Of a stretch of 64,000 bases of DNA, positions 24,348 to 33,481 are shown piece after piece. The translations under genes and the position numbers were made by a program. Source of the DNA: Haloarcula rara (GTDB lineage Archaea; Halobacteriota; Halobacteria; Halobacteriales; Haloarculaceae); assembly GCF_029338235.1 (NCBI RefSeq), contig NZ_CP119785.1:1550001-1614000 (forward strand), given 5' to 3'. The stretch's first letter is position 1. Every line of letters begins with the position of its first letter. The notes beneath the pieces were generated by a model. That model saw only the letters and a program-made list of their open reading frames with translations, searched no databases and had not been told where the DNA came from.

Positions 24348-26971
24348 CGCTCGCCCTCCAGGAGGAGGTCGCGGTGGTCGACTCGGCGGTAGTTCGGCTC
24401 CCCGCCGAGGCCGTCGATGGGGAACCGTTCCTCCCCCGTCCGTCGGCGGTTGAGCTCTGCTAGCCGCTCCTCGACGAACGTCTCGAAGCGGTCCAGGTCC
24501 TCGCGGAAGTAGGCCCGCTTTCGCACGCCGTCGAGAGCGCGAATCGCCTGGTCGCTCCCCTTCTCGGCGTCGACGTCGCCCGAGGTACCTACGACGACGG
24601 CCTCGGTGAACGCGTCGGCGAACTCGGAGTCTCGGAGTTCGGACTTCTCGGTCGTCTCGGGGAAGGACAGTTCGGCGACGATGTCGGTGTACGCCTCGAA
24701 CCCGAGGTCTTCGAACGTCGCGACACAGTCCTTGTAGCCGTCGAGCAACTCCTCGTAGGCGGCCCGCGACGCGACGTACTCGTCGAAGGACTCCGGGTAG
24801 TACGTGACCGTCGTAAGCGTATCCGAGACCGTTGCGTCGCCAGCGATGACGTCGTCCAGATTGTCGAGGAAGTGAAAGAAGGTAAAGTCCAGTCGCTCCT
24901 CCGGGCGGACGGTTCGATAGTGCGTGAGATACAGCAGTGCCTGGTAGTCGACGGTGTCACTCGGCGGGTCGATGGCCGATTGTTTGACCACGTCGTAGGC
25001 CGACTTCTTCGACCCGCTCTTGTAGTCCAGCAGGTGGTCCGGCGCGTACACCAGGTCGATGAGCCCCTTGATGCCCAGTTCGGTGTTCTCGAACCACCGC
25101 TCCGTTATCGGTGCGTCGACCGGCTTCTCGAAGCGCTCGGCGAACGTGTTGGTCCCGAAGCCGGACGCTGCGGTGAGAAACGCCCCCGCCTCGGGTCGGT
25201 TCGAATCGAGGAACGCCATAATCGTCTCCAGTCCGATTCGATACCGTCGCTCGCGGAGAACGCGGTCGTGCTCCGGGTAGAACGGGCGGACCTCCGAACA
25301 CATCAGTTCGACCGCCTCGTCGACGACTGCACTGTCCACGCTGTCGGGATGGTTCACGTAGAACTCGGCGAAGTCGTGGAACAGCCGTCCCTCCTGGAAG
25401 TAATCGGCGTCCGGGCTGTCGAGCAGCCGGCTGAACAGGTAGTCACGCGGCGAGTTCACGTAGGTGTTGAGGCTGGACTGGCTGATGGTCTCGACGCGGT
25501 CGGGTTCGACCGGTGGGTCCAGCGATTCTTTCTCGAAGCCCACTCCGACGTCGTTCAGCGACCGACTGTAGCTGACCGACTCGAGGTCACTGAACTGGCT
25601 GCACTCTCCGTCCAGTAGCTCGTTGAAGTACAGACACGGCGTCACCGGCTGTCCACCGGCCGTATCCTGGACGAGGTAGTACTGCTCGGTCCCGCTCTGG
25701 AGCAGCAACTGGAACTGTCTGATGTAGCGTTCGAACTGTGCGGCCGTGTCGACCCACGGTCGCTGTGGCGCCGAGTGCGTCCACCCCTCGTCGAGGCCGA
25801 GATAGAAGACGATAGGCCGACCGACGTAGCCCGAAGATTTTGCGTCGGCGAGCAACACGCCGCTGTTCTCGCGGTCGACCGGCACCTCGTAGGTATCGAG
25901 GTAGTATTCGAGACGCCCGAGTGCCTCGGCCGTGACCGGTGTATCCAGCAGCCCCAGTGTCTCCAGTTCGGCACGGAACCGTTCGAGCGTCGCGTTTGCC
26001 TTCGATTCGTAGGTCACGAGCAGCTCCCGGAACGTCCGTGACGCGACCGCCCCACAGCACGCCTGTATCCACTCGAGGTCGGGGTGGGTGACTACCGAGA
26101 GCCGCTTTTGGTCGTGGGAGACACCGACGTCGACGCCACAGTGTGTCAGGATGGGTTTGACGTCCGCGATGGTGGTTTCGGTCCCGCGGTGTGCGACCCG
26201 GAGCAGCCGAAGTAGCGCTCGGTGGTCGGGGTCGTCGACGAAGCCCGGTCCGCCGTAGTACGGAACGCCCGCCGACTCGAACGCTGACTCGACGAGCGAG
26301 GAGTACTGACTGCCGTTCTCGAGGACGACCGCGATGTCGTCTGCGTGCTCCTCGTCGATGGATTCGAGCAGTGCGTCGACGATGTGACCGGGCGAGTCAA
26401 AGATGTTGAACGCCGGCAGTTCGAAGGGCTCGTCGACGAACAGGGAATAGCTGTCGTACGCCTCGGGGAGAATCGACCGTTCGAGTTCGGTGAACTGCGA
26501 TTCGCCGACGACTGCGACGTTCTGGGACGCCGACACCGTGTACTCGGTCAGCTGTTGTGAGGTCGTCTGGAGAGTAGATAGCTGCTCGACCACCGCTTCG
26601 GTCGTCGAATCCGCGAAGGTCTCGTAGGATAGTATCGAGTCAGCCGCTCCCTGGTGTTCCCAGCACTGCAGGACGTTCCCGATGGCGTACGCGAACGCTT
26701 TCCAGTTGTCGTCAGACCCGGCGGGTCTCTCTGCCCGTGTGGTCGACGACTCCACGCTGCCGACGACGTCGAGGAAGGCGACGCGGTCTTCGGCCTGTTC
26801 ACGACGGCCCGCAGCCAGCCGGCGCGGCGTGGTCGCGAAGGTTCCGAAGTGTGGCCGGTCGAGTCGTCGGTTGAGAGCACTGGAAAGCGGCGCGTCGGGG
26901 ACGAGAACGAGGTCGTAGTCTGCGACGTCCGCGTAGAGCTGGTGGAGCGGCTTCGCGCGTTGAATCGGCAC
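24344..26971 (-). CDS. AddB-like PD-(D/E)xK nuclease, partner of the AddA-like helicase
   Basis: An 875-residue protein whose C-terminal part carries GIKGLIDLVYAPDHLLDYKSGSK, the Asp...DYK nuclease signature of the AddB/RecB family. The N-terminal region is helicase-like in length but has no Walker A GKT, as in AddB proteins that lost ATPase activity. Segments such as RPIVFYLGLDEGWTHSAP and YYLVQDTAG correspond to family helicase-like parts. It is transcribed first, with its stop overlapping the start of the AddA-like gene. A role in recombinational repair with that protein is likely; Chi-like recognition cannot be judged. Confidence 0.85.
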   Translation of the reverse strand: MPIQRAKPLHQLYADVADYDLVLVPDAPLSSALNRRLDRPHFGTFATTPRRLAAGRREQAEDRVAFLDVVGSVESSTTRAERPAGSDDNWKAFAYAIGNVLQCWEHQGAADSILSYETFADSTTEAVVEQLSTLQTTSQQLTEYTVSASQNVAVVGESQFTELERSILPEAYDSYSLFVDEPFELPAFNIFDSPGHIVDALLESIDEEHADDIAVVLENGSQYSSLVESAFESAGVPYYGGPGFVDDPDHRALLRLLRVAHRGTETTIADVKPILTHCGVDVGVSHDQKRLSVVTHPDLEWIQACCGAVASRTFRELLVTYESKANATLERFRAELETLGLLDTPVTAEALGRLEYYLDTYEVPVDRENSGVLLADAKSSGYVGRPIVFYLGLDEGWTHSAPQRPWVDTAAQFERYIRQFQLLLQSGTEQYYLVQDTAGGQPVTPCLYFNELLDGECSQFSDLESVSYSRSLNDVGVGFEKESLDPPVEPDRVETISQSSLNTYVNSPRDYLFSRLLDSPDADYFQEGRLFHDFAEFYVNHPDSVDSAVVDEAVELMCSEVRPFYPEHDRVLRERRYRIGLETIMAFLDSNRPEAGAFLTAASGFGTNTFAERFEKPVDAPITERWFENTELGIKGLIDLVYAPDHLLDYKSGSKKSAYDVVKQSAIDPPSDTVDYQALLYLTHYRTVRPEERLDFTFFHFLDNLDDVIAGDATVSDTLTTVTYYPESFDEYVASRAAYEELLDGYKDCVATFEDLGFEAYTDIVAELSFPETTEKSELRDSEFADAFTEAVVVGTSGDVDAEKGSDQAIRALDGVRKRAYFREDLDRFETFVEERLAELNRRRTGEERFPIDGLGGEPNYRRVDHRDLLLEGER

Positions 26972-27121
26972 ACAGTATACAGTGAAACGGGACGCAAAAA
27001 GCTACCTCCGACCGATGTCTCGTCCCGTCTGCACGAGGACACTCACACCGGTCACCCGGTGCTACGCCCTCACCGTCGGTCTTTTTTACTCGCCACGACC
27101 CTATGAGTAATAGATGGCGCA

Positions 27122-28492
27122 ATGACGCTGGCACGACTGGACCGGTACGAACAGTCCCGGGTGGGCCAGTGTGGGCACCGGGCTGTCGTCGTGGGTGGGA
27201 GTATGGCGGGCCTCTGTGCGGCCCGTGTCCTCAGCGACGCCTTCACTGAGGTCGTCGTTCTCGAACGCGACCGGCTCCCCAGCGAGCCGGTGGCCCGTGA
27301 CGGGGCGCCACAGACCAGCCAGCCACACGCCATGCTCGAAGCCGGGCGGCTCACGCTCAACGACCTCTTTCCGGGATTCGACAGGGAGGTCCGGGCCCTG
27401 GGCGGGTTGAAACTGAACATGGCCGAGGCCGTGGACTGGTACGACCGCGGCGGCGTCGTCGCCGATGCGGACGCCGACTTGCCGGCGCTGTATGCGAGTC
27501 GGCCGCTGTTCGAGCACGTCGTGCGCGAGCGGCTCCGGGACCGCGACGGCATCGTCCTCCGGGACGACTGTCACTTCATCGGGTGCGAGCACGACGCCGC
27601 CGCCGGGCGAATCACGGGCGTTCGCTTCCGGGACGGCGGGGCGGAGACGACACTCGATGCGCAACTCACCGTCGATGCGACCGGCCGGACGAGCCGGACG
27701 CCGACGTGGCTCGCGGACCACGGGTATCCCACCCCTGAGGTCGAGCGGGTCACCGTCGACATCACCTACAGTACCGTCCGAATCACGCGGCCACCGGAGC
27801 GCCAGCGGGCCGTCCTCATCGCACCGGAACCGGCGCGACCACGCGGCGCCGCCATGGTTCCCGTCGAGGGGAATCGATGGGAAGTGGTCCTGCAGGGCCT
27901 CCACGGTGAACGCTCTCCCGTCGACCGCGAGACGTTCCTCGACTGGGCGGCGGCGTTACCGCTCGACGCCGTCGCCGACCGACTCCGGAGCCAGGAGTGG
28001 GTCTCCGACATCCAGCGCTATCCGTTCCCGGCCAGTATCCGTCGACGCTACGATACCCTCTCGGCGTTCCCGGACGGACTGGCCGTGACCGGCGACGCGA
28101 TAGCCAGTTTCAATCCCGTCTACGGACAGGGGATGTCGGTCGCAGCGCTCGATGCACTCGCGCTCCATCTGGAACTCCCCGACGGAATCGACGGGCTCGG
28201 GCTCCGGCTGTTCGATCGGGTGGGGCCCATCGTCGACGAAGCGTGGCAGACAGCGGTCAGGAACGACTTCGTCTTCGAGGCGACGACGGGACCGAAACCG
28301 TTCGGCACAGCCTTGCTCAACAGGTACATGGACCGACTCGTCACCCGCGCACAGGACGACGGCGAACTGACGGAGGCGTTCCAGCGGGTCTTCAGACTGG
28401 AGCGGCCGTCTACGAGTCTGCTCCACCCGCGCATTCTCTGGCGAGTGTTCCGCCCTCGGCTCGGAAGCGAGACCGAGCAGTCGACCACCTGA
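27122..28492 (+). CDS. FAD-dependent monooxygenase/oxidoreductase
   Basis: A 456-residue flavoprotein of the PHBH/squalene-epoxidase/geranylgeranyl-reductase superfamily. The dinucleotide loop is HRAVVVGGSMAGLCAARVL followed by VVVLERD (about residues 20-47). The second FAD motif is LAVTGDAIASFNPVYGQGM (about 320). A middle strand LTVDATGRTSRTPTWL fits the DG-type motif. The substrate is unknown; membrane isoprenoids or carotenoid-like compounds are possible. It stands alone on the plus strand, divergent from the AddB-like gene. Confidence 0.82.
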   Translation: MTLARLDRYEQSRVGQCGHRAVVVGGSMAGLCAARVLSDAFTEVVVLERDRLPSEPVARDGAPQTSQPHAMLEAGRLTLNDLFPGFDREVRALGGLKLNMAEAVDWYDRGGVVADADADLPALYASRPLFEHVVRERLRDRDGIVLRDDCHFIGCEHDAAAGRITGVRFRDGGAETTLDAQLTVDATGRTSRTPTWLADHGYPTPEVERVTVDITYSTVRITRPPERQRAVLIAPEPARPRGAAMVPVEGNRWEVVLQGLHGERSPVDRETFLDWAAALPLDAVADRLRSQEWVSDIQRYPFPASIRRRYDTLSAFPDGLAVTGDAIASFNPVYGQGMSVAALDALALHLELPDGIDGLGLRLFDRVGPIVDEAWQTAVRNDFVFEATTGPKPFGTALLNRYMDRLVTRAQDDGELTEAFQRVFRLERPSTSLLHPRILWRVFRPRLGSETEQSTT

Positions 28493-28510
28493 CCCGGGAG
28501 AGCGCGCCGC

Positions 28511-28804
28511 TCACTCCGAGTCGAACATCTCGTGGTCGTTGATGAGGGTGACGACTTGGAGGGCCTTTCTGGAGGCGTCGCCCTCGCCGTCCACGGCGGT
28601 GACGGGCACGCGGACGCTCTGGATGCGCCACTCGTCGCTCTCCTCCAGTCCCATCCGGACGTCGCTGCCCGGCAGTTCCGACTCGGCGAGTTCTCTTGCC
28701 CAGTCGGGCGTCTCCAGGTCGTCGAACTCGTCGGCGTCGCGAAACTGCACGTGGTAGTGGTCGCCGTGTTCTTCGACGGCCTTCACTGTCAGCTGTGAGG
28801 TCAT
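28511..28804 (-). CDS. Small conserved haloarchaeal protein of unknown function
   Basis: A 97-residue acidic protein starting MTSQLTVKAVEEHGDHYHVQF at 28804. This start is preferred over a longer frame beginning at 28876, whose extra residues are not protein-like and would overlap the next promoter. The pattern of alternating hydrophobic strands suggests a compact beta-rich fold. No motif is recognised. It is convergent with the flavoprotein gene and divergent from the DoxX-like gene. Confidence 0.65.
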   Translation of the reverse strand: MTSQLTVKAVEEHGDHYHVQFRDADEFDDLETPDWARELAESELPGSDVRMGLEESDEWRIQSVRVPVTAVDGEGDASRKALQVVTLINDHEMFDSE

Positions 28805-28910
28805 GCGTACGTGGTGGCGCTCCGTGCGGATAGGCAGGCGACTTGCGAGTGCAACCGCCACCGTCTCGTACCCCAAACTGCTTCACTGCCGTCGCCGTAG
28901 CGAGCGACAG

Positions 28911-29321
28911 ATGTCTGGTCGCCTGACGAAGCTCAAACGCCCGCTGCTGTACGTCATGGGTCCCGCCTACGTCGTCGCGGGCCTCTTGCATTTCGTCGTC
29001 CCGGACCTGTACGCCCAGATTATCCCGCCGGTCCTGCCCGCGCCGCTCGCGCTGGTTTACCTCTCGGGCGTCGCCGAGGTCGCCGTGGGACTCGGACTCC
29101 TGTGGCCGCGGACGCGACAGTACGCGGCGTGGGCGACCATTGCCCTCCTCGTCGCTATCTTTCCCGCGAACGTCTACATGGCGACCAGCGGCGTCGTCGT
29201 CACGGGGATGCCCGGCGGGGGTGACCCGTCCGCGGTCGTTCGATGGGGACGGCTGCCGCTCCAGGGCGTGTTGATTCTGTGGGCGTACTGGTACACCGAC
29301 CCCGAGCTGGCGACACCGTAG
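28911..29321 (+). CDS. DoxX-like small membrane protein
   Basis: A 136-residue protein with four hydrophobic segments (LLYVMGPAYVVAGLLHFVV; APLALVYLSGVAEVAVGLGL; YAAWATIALLVAIFPANVYM; LQGVLILWAYWY), typical of the DoxX/DUF4267 membrane family. It starts at 28911 with MSGRLTKLKRPLL; the upstream extension is not hydrophobic or conserved-looking. Members are associated with quinone or thiosulfate oxidation in a few cases, but the role here is unknown. Confidence 0.75.
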   Translation: MSGRLTKLKRPLLYVMGPAYVVAGLLHFVVPDLYAQIIPPVLPAPLALVYLSGVAEVAVGLGLLWPRTRQYAAWATIALLVAIFPANVYMATSGVVVTGMPGGGDPSAVVRWGRLPLQGVLILWAYWYTDPELATP

Positions 29322-29334
29322 CGCCCGACCCACG

Positions 29335-29544
29335 CTACTCGGTCTCGAACTCCTCCTGGAGCGTTTCGAGCCTTGCCTGCACGTCCCAGACGTCCTGTGT
29401 CAGTTCCTCGATGGGGGCACTGACGTCGTCGGCACTGCTCTCCGTGGCGGCGGCCCACAGCAGGTCTTCGGCCTCGTCGAGATACCCGTCCGCGAGTTCG
29501 AGGGCTCGGAGCACGTCCTGGTCGGGCGATGGCGGGTCCCCCAT
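29335..29544 (-). CDS. Small acidic helical protein, unknown
   Basis: A 69-residue protein starting MGDPPSPDQDVLRALELAD. It is rich in Glu, Asp, Leu and Ala and predicted to be one or two amphipathic helices. No cysteine motif or membrane segment. Convergent with the DoxX-like gene, 13 bp apart. Function unknown. Confidence 0.5.
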   Translation of the reverse strand: MGDPPSPDQDVLRALELADGYLDEAEDLLWAAATESSADDVSAPIEELTQDVWDVQARLETLQEEFETE

Positions 29545-29674
29545 GAATGGTACGGTGGGCTCCGGCGTCAAGTCCGTTCAGGTAGGCTCGATATTTGTCG
29601 CTGTGTGCCGGGTGGGGAACTGCGAACTGGGGCCTGTGTGGGATAGCGGCGGCGCTCCCCGATTCCACTCTCCC

Positions 29675-30187
29675 TCATTCGAACTGCAGGTCACCCCGCA
29701 TCGTCGTCGCGTGGGGGGCACAGACGTACTGGGCCATCTCACTGCTCGCCGTGAGAGTCAGCAGCTGGGCCTCGTCGGGTTCGGAGACCACTGGGGTCGA
29801 CAGGTCACCGACAATCTCGTCGTTTTCGTTTCGAATCTCGATGTTGTGGCTGCCGCCGTCGCTTTCCGTCCAGCCGATGGTGTACTCTTCGCCCTCCTGC
29901 AGGACCAGCGTTGGATTCTCTGTGCCTTCGATTGGCGCCGGCGCCAGGCCTTCCCAGTGACTGGTCTGTGCGCTGAACTCGATAGTGGTTCCCGGGTCGA
30001 TTGTAACGCCGTCACCTCCGCCGTCAGTCCCGTCGTCGTCGGCACCACCGCCGCCCCCGGGACCGCCGCCTGGACCGCCACCGCCAGGGCTGCGCATACA
30101 CCCGGCGAGCAGGGAGCCAGCGGCCGTTGCTACGCTCAATCGCATGATTCTGCGCCGTGTGACTAGATAGTTTTCTGACACTATCAC
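29675..30187 (-). CDS. Halocyanin-like blue copper lipoprotein
   Basis: A 170-residue exported protein. The N-terminus has a twin-arginine motif (RRRIMRLS) and a lipobox ending LLAGC, followed by a Gly-rich linker, so it should be a Tat-exported membrane-anchored lipoprotein. The cupredoxin domain has copper ligands His in GGSHNIEI and Cys, His and Met in YVCAPHATTM. Such halocyanins carry electrons on the outer face of the membrane. It is monocistronic; the 187 bp upstream hold no other gene. Confidence 0.85.
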   Translation of the reverse strand: MIVSENYLVTRRRIMRLSVATAAGSLLAGCMRSPGGGGPGGGPGGGGGADDDGTDGGGDGVTIDPGTTIEFSAQTSHWEGLAPAPIEGTENPTLVLQEGEEYTIGWTESDGGSHNIEIRNENDEIVGDLSTPVVSEPDEAQLLTLTASSEMAQYVCAPHATTMRGDLQFE

Positions 30188-30374
30188 CCGTTTGCGACGA
30201 GGCGGGATAGGCCTTCGTCAGTCTGTGTCGTTCTGGAGACAAAGCGTCAGTATTCGACATCGAACTTCCAGCGGTCTCGATAGCCGCTGTAGGTGCCAGT
30301 GGTCACCGTCGTATCACGTGGACAGGATATATGCCGTCGGTCGACGGAGATACGCATAATCCCCACGCACAACG

Positions 30375-31055
30375 ATGTCCCGAACCAGCTCCTCGAACGC
30401 GATCGACTCGGCGGACAGCCACGCGGCCGACGCTCGCTCGATGTCCACGGGAGACATCGCCGACCTCTATGACGACATGGCCGACCAGTACGAACGCTGG
30501 GACTGGGCCAACCGGCTGTTCAGCGGCCCGCTCCGGAAGCGAGCCTTCGCCGACGCGCGCGGCCGCGTGCTCGACGTCGCCTGCGGGACCGGGACGAACT
30601 TCCGGTATCTACCGCCCACCGCCCAACTGGTCGGCGTCGACGTCAGCGCGGAGATGGTCGAGTCGGCGCGGGCTGAACTCGACGCGCTCCGCCGGGGCGG
30701 GACGGTGTATCGGATGGACGCCCAGGACCTGGAGTTCCCTGACGACAGCTTCGATACGGTGATATCGGCGCTCTCGACGTGTACCTTCCCCGACCCGGTC
30801 GCGGCGCTGTCGGAGATGGCGCGGGTCTGCCGGCCAGCGGGCCGTGTCCTACTGTTCGAACACGGTCGCAGCGACGTCGAACTCCTCGGCCGGTTCCAGG
30901 ATTGGCGCGCCGACGCCCACTACGAGCAACACGGCTGCAGGTGGACCCAGGACCCGCTCGCACACTTCGAGGAGACGGAGCTGACCGTCCACGAGAGCGA
31001 GACGCTCTTTCTCGGCATGGTCACTATCATCGAGGCACGGCCGAGTGCGGACTGA
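30375..31055 (+). CDS. Class I SAM methyltransferase, UbiE-like
   Basis: A 226-residue methyltransferase. AdoMet site: VLDVACGTGTNFRYL (about residue 62) with VGVDVSAEMVESAR after it, then TVISALSTCTFPDPVAAL. The start at 30375 gives a 20-residue Ser-rich leader; an internal ATG at 30441 (MSTGDIADLY) is an equally good start. The family methylates quinones, lipids or small molecules; the substrate is not evident. A halocyanin gene follows 98 bp downstream. Confidence 0.82.
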   Translation: MSRTSSSNAIDSADSHAADARSMSTGDIADLYDDMADQYERWDWANRLFSGPLRKRAFADARGRVLDVACGTGTNFRYLPPTAQLVGVDVSAEMVESARAELDALRRGGTVYRMDAQDLEFPDDSFDTVISALSTCTFPDPVAALSEMARVCRPAGRVLLFEHGRSDVELLGRFQDWRADAHYEQHGCRWTQDPLAHFEETELTVHESETLFLGMVTIIEARPSAD

Positions 31056-31153
31056 CGGCCGCGCTTCGATACGCCGCCCGTCGGGTAAACACTACCAGCC
31101 GAAATAGTAACTTATCCAATATATACAGGGCAGTCGGTGCCCTACTGAACCGT

Positions 31154-31885
31154 ATGGCATCTCGTAGTACGACCGTCTCCCGTCGGGCGTTCATGCTGGG
31201 CACCGCGGGGACGACGGCGACCGCAGCCACGGGTACCGCGGCCGCACAGGAAGCGACGCCCACGGAGGGTGGCAACGAGACCGGCGGCGAGGCCGGCAAC
31301 GAGACCGGTACCGAGGCCGGCGGCGACGGCGGTGGCGGTGACGCCGGCCCGCCGGACTTCGGCGGCTTCCTCGACGACGTGGGGAACTTCGACGGCAGCG
31401 TCACCGACGCCCGGGGAGAGGACCAGGTCTCGGTGGCGGTCGGCGCCCAGGGCAACGGCGGCGCCTTCGCTTTCGACCCGCCGGCGGTCCACGTCGACAA
31501 CGGGGCGACGGTCGTCTGGGAGTGGACCGGCGAGGGCGGCGGCCACAACGTCGTCTCCGAGGGCGAGGACCCGCTGGATTCGGGGGAACCCGTCGAGACC
31601 GAGGGGGAAACCTACGAGTACACCTTCGAGGAAGACGGCATCTATAACTACGTCTGTGAGCCACACGAGAGCCTGGGTATGAAGGCGTCGGTCGTCGTCG
31701 GCACCGACTACCCGACGGCCAGCGGCGGGGACGGTGGCGGTGGTGGGGGCGGTGGTGACGGCGTCCCACGGCTGCCGGACAGCGCGAAGACGCTAGGCGT
31801 CGCGACCACGGTCGTGATGGCCGCGACGCTGGGGATGACGTACGTCTTCATGCGCTACGGCGGCGACTACGAGACACCGGAGTAG
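31154..31885 (+). CDS. Halocyanin with Tat signal and C-terminal membrane anchor
   Basis: A 243-residue protein. The start MASRSTTVSRRAFMLGTAGTT holds a Tat signal (SRRAF) without a lipobox Cys. A Gly/Glu/Thr-rich stretch precedes one cupredoxin domain whose ligands are His in GGGHNVVS and Cys, His and Met in YVCEPHESLGM. A poly-Gly linker leads to a C-terminal hydrophobic helix (TLGVATTVVMAATLGMTYVFM) that anchors it. It is an electron carrier on the cell surface. The ATG follows a TATA-like ATATAC about 30 bases upstream. Confidence 0.87.
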   Translation: MASRSTTVSRRAFMLGTAGTTATAATGTAAAQEATPTEGGNETGGEAGNETGTEAGGDGGGGDAGPPDFGGFLDDVGNFDGSVTDARGEDQVSVAVGAQGNGGAFAFDPPAVHVDNGATVVWEWTGEGGGHNVVSEGEDPLDSGEPVETEGETYEYTFEEDGIYNYVCEPHESLGMKASVVVGTDYPTASGGDGGGGGGGGDGVPRLPDSAKTLGVATTVVMAATLGMTYVFMRYGGDYETPE

Positions 31886-32021
31886 CGAGGCGCCGAACGG
31901 AGTGAGGCGCCTCGAGGCGGAGCGGGGAACGCAGTGACCCGCGAAGCAGTAGCGAGGTCGGCGCAGCGAGCCGACCTCGAAGCGAAGCGGAGCGCGAGGT
32001 GGCTCCCGAGGGCCGACGCCT
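31886..32021. terminator. Paired hairpins between convergent genes
   Basis: Between the ends of the halocyanin and isomerase genes lie CGAGGCGCC...GGCGCCTCG (about 31887-31915) and CGAGGTCGGC...GCCGACCTCG (about 31954-31980), both exact stems with short loops. They could stop transcription from both sides. No clear T-run follows, so a structural or repeat role is also possible. Confidence 0.45.
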
Positions 32022-32771
32022 CTAGGTCGTCTCGCCGAACCATGCCGCCGCACGGTCGGCACTGTCGTGTAAGAGCGCCACGTCGTCGGTGAACACCTCG
32101 ACGGCGACGGTGCCGTCGAAGCCGTCGAGATACTGCCCGACGACGTCGCCGTCGACCTCGCCCGCGCCCAGTGGCATGTGGGTGTCGCCACGGCCGCGCA
32201 CGTCGTGGACGTGCAGGTGCGAGACGAGGTCGCCGTGGTACTTGCAAAAGCGCTTGATGCCGTCGTTGCCGGCCTCCATGTACGCGTGGCCCACGTCGAA
32301 ACAGACCGAGGCGCCCACGTCCTCGGCCAGCTCGCCGAGCACGGAGAGCTGGAGCCCGTGGCGCTGGTGGCCGACGTTCTCGACGACGACCTCCACGCCG
32401 CGGGCCTCGCCCGCCGCGACGATGCGTGACAGCTGCTCGGCGGCCGTCTCACGAAGCCCGGTGTCGTAGGGGTCTCTCACTGTCGCGTGCAGTACCGCTT
32501 TGCGGGCGCCCCGGTCGCTCGCCCACTCCAGCAGCCGCTCCTGGTAGGCGACGATGGCGTCGTTGATTTCGGCCACCGGCGTCGCCACGTCCTGTTTGAA
32601 CGGGAGGTGGACGACGAGGTCCCGGTCTGAAAGTGCCGCGTCGAGTCGCTCGTCGTCGAGCGACTCTGGGATATCCAGCGCCTCGCTCAGCCCGAACTCA
32701 GCGAACGCAAAGCCCGCGGCGGTCGCTTCGAGGCGGTCCAGCGAGTCGCCGACGGTCACGCCGAACTCCAT
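32022..32771 (-). CDS. Sugar phosphate isomerase/epimerase-like TIM barrel (AP endonuclease 2 family)
   Basis: A 249-residue protein starting MEFGVTVGDSLDRLEATA. It has the xylose-isomerase-like TIM-barrel pattern: VVVENVGHQRHG, VCFDVGHAYMEAG, VSHLHVHDVRG and VAVEVF, giving Glu, Asp, His and His for a divalent metal site. Members are isomerases, epimerases or AP endonucleases; the substrate is not readable. The start at 32771 is chosen over one 45 bp upstream for its fit to the first beta strand. Divergent from the methyltransferase at 32855. Confidence 0.8.
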   Translation of the reverse strand: MEFGVTVGDSLDRLEATAAGFAFAEFGLSEALDIPESLDDERLDAALSDRDLVVHLPFKQDVATPVAEINDAIVAYQERLLEWASDRGARKAVLHATVRDPYDTGLRETAAEQLSRIVAAGEARGVEVVVENVGHQRHGLQLSVLGELAEDVGASVCFDVGHAYMEAGNDGIKRFCKYHGDLVSHLHVHDVRGRGDTHMPLGAGEVDGDVVGQYLDGFDGTVAVEVFTDDVALLHDSADRAAAWFGETT

Positions 32772-32854
32772 ACCCCGCCTTCTCGCGCCGTCGACATGAG
32801 CCGTTCGCCGCCGCAACCGCCACCGCTTTCATCCACAGCCCCCTCCCTGACGAT

Positions 32855-33472
32855 ATGGACCCTGAGGACGTCCGTCGGGACTGGGCCGAACGGTCGGGCA
32901 AGTACTCCCCGGAGTACTACGCCGACATCGGACCCAACGAGGTCAGCGAGACGCTCCGTGACGTGCTGGGCCACTACGTCACCGACGACGCCGCAATCCT
33001 GGAGGTCGGCTGTGGCTCCGGCCGGCACCTCGAACAGCTCCGACGGCAGGGCTACGAGAATCTCACCGGCATCGACATCAACGAGGACGCCTTCGACGTG
33101 CTGGCCGAGCAGTACCCCCGGCTCGACGAGACCGGGACGTTCCACGCCGGGGCGATAGAGGACCTCGTCGGGGAGTTCGACGACGACGCCTTCGACGTGG
33201 TGTACACCGTCGAGACGCTCCAGCACATCCACCCCGACGACGTGTGGGTGTTTGAGGAACTGGCACGGATAACGGGCGACCTCCTCATTACCGCCGAGAA
33301 CGAAGGCAACAGCCCACAGCGTGGCCGAGGCGAGACCGCGGTGAGCTACGTCGACGACGAGTTCCCGCTCTATCACCGCAACTGGAAAGACGTCTTCTCC
33401 GAACTGGGACTGGCGCAACTAATCCGCGAGCCGACCGACCGGGACACGATTCGCGTCTTTCGGACGCTGTAG
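32855..33472 (+). CDS. Class I SAM methyltransferase
   Basis: A 205-residue methyltransferase: AILEVGCGSGRHLEQLRRQG (about residue 47), LTGIDINEDAF, then FDVVYTVETLQHIHPDDVW. The start at 32855 (MDPEDVRRDW) sits about 10 bases after a weak purine stretch; the longer open frame upstream overlaps the divergent gene and is Arg-rich noise. The substrate is unknown. It ends 9 bp from the convergent eIF2B-like gene. Confidence 0.8.
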   Translation: MDPEDVRRDWAERSGKYSPEYYADIGPNEVSETLRDVLGHYVTDDAAILEVGCGSGRHLEQLRRQGYENLTGIDINEDAFDVLAEQYPRLDETGTFHAGAIEDLVGEFDDDAFDVVYTVETLQHIHPDDVWVFEELARITGDLLITAENEGNSPQRGRGETAVSYVDDEFPLYHRNWKDVFSELGLAQLIREPTDRDTIRVFRTL

Positions 33473-33481
33473 TGGCGCCGC

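Noticed and set aside
21480..26971. AddAB-like pair as part of the defence island
   Set aside because: Base composition and codon use match the core genome and the pair has a general repair role, so I treat it as the right boundary.
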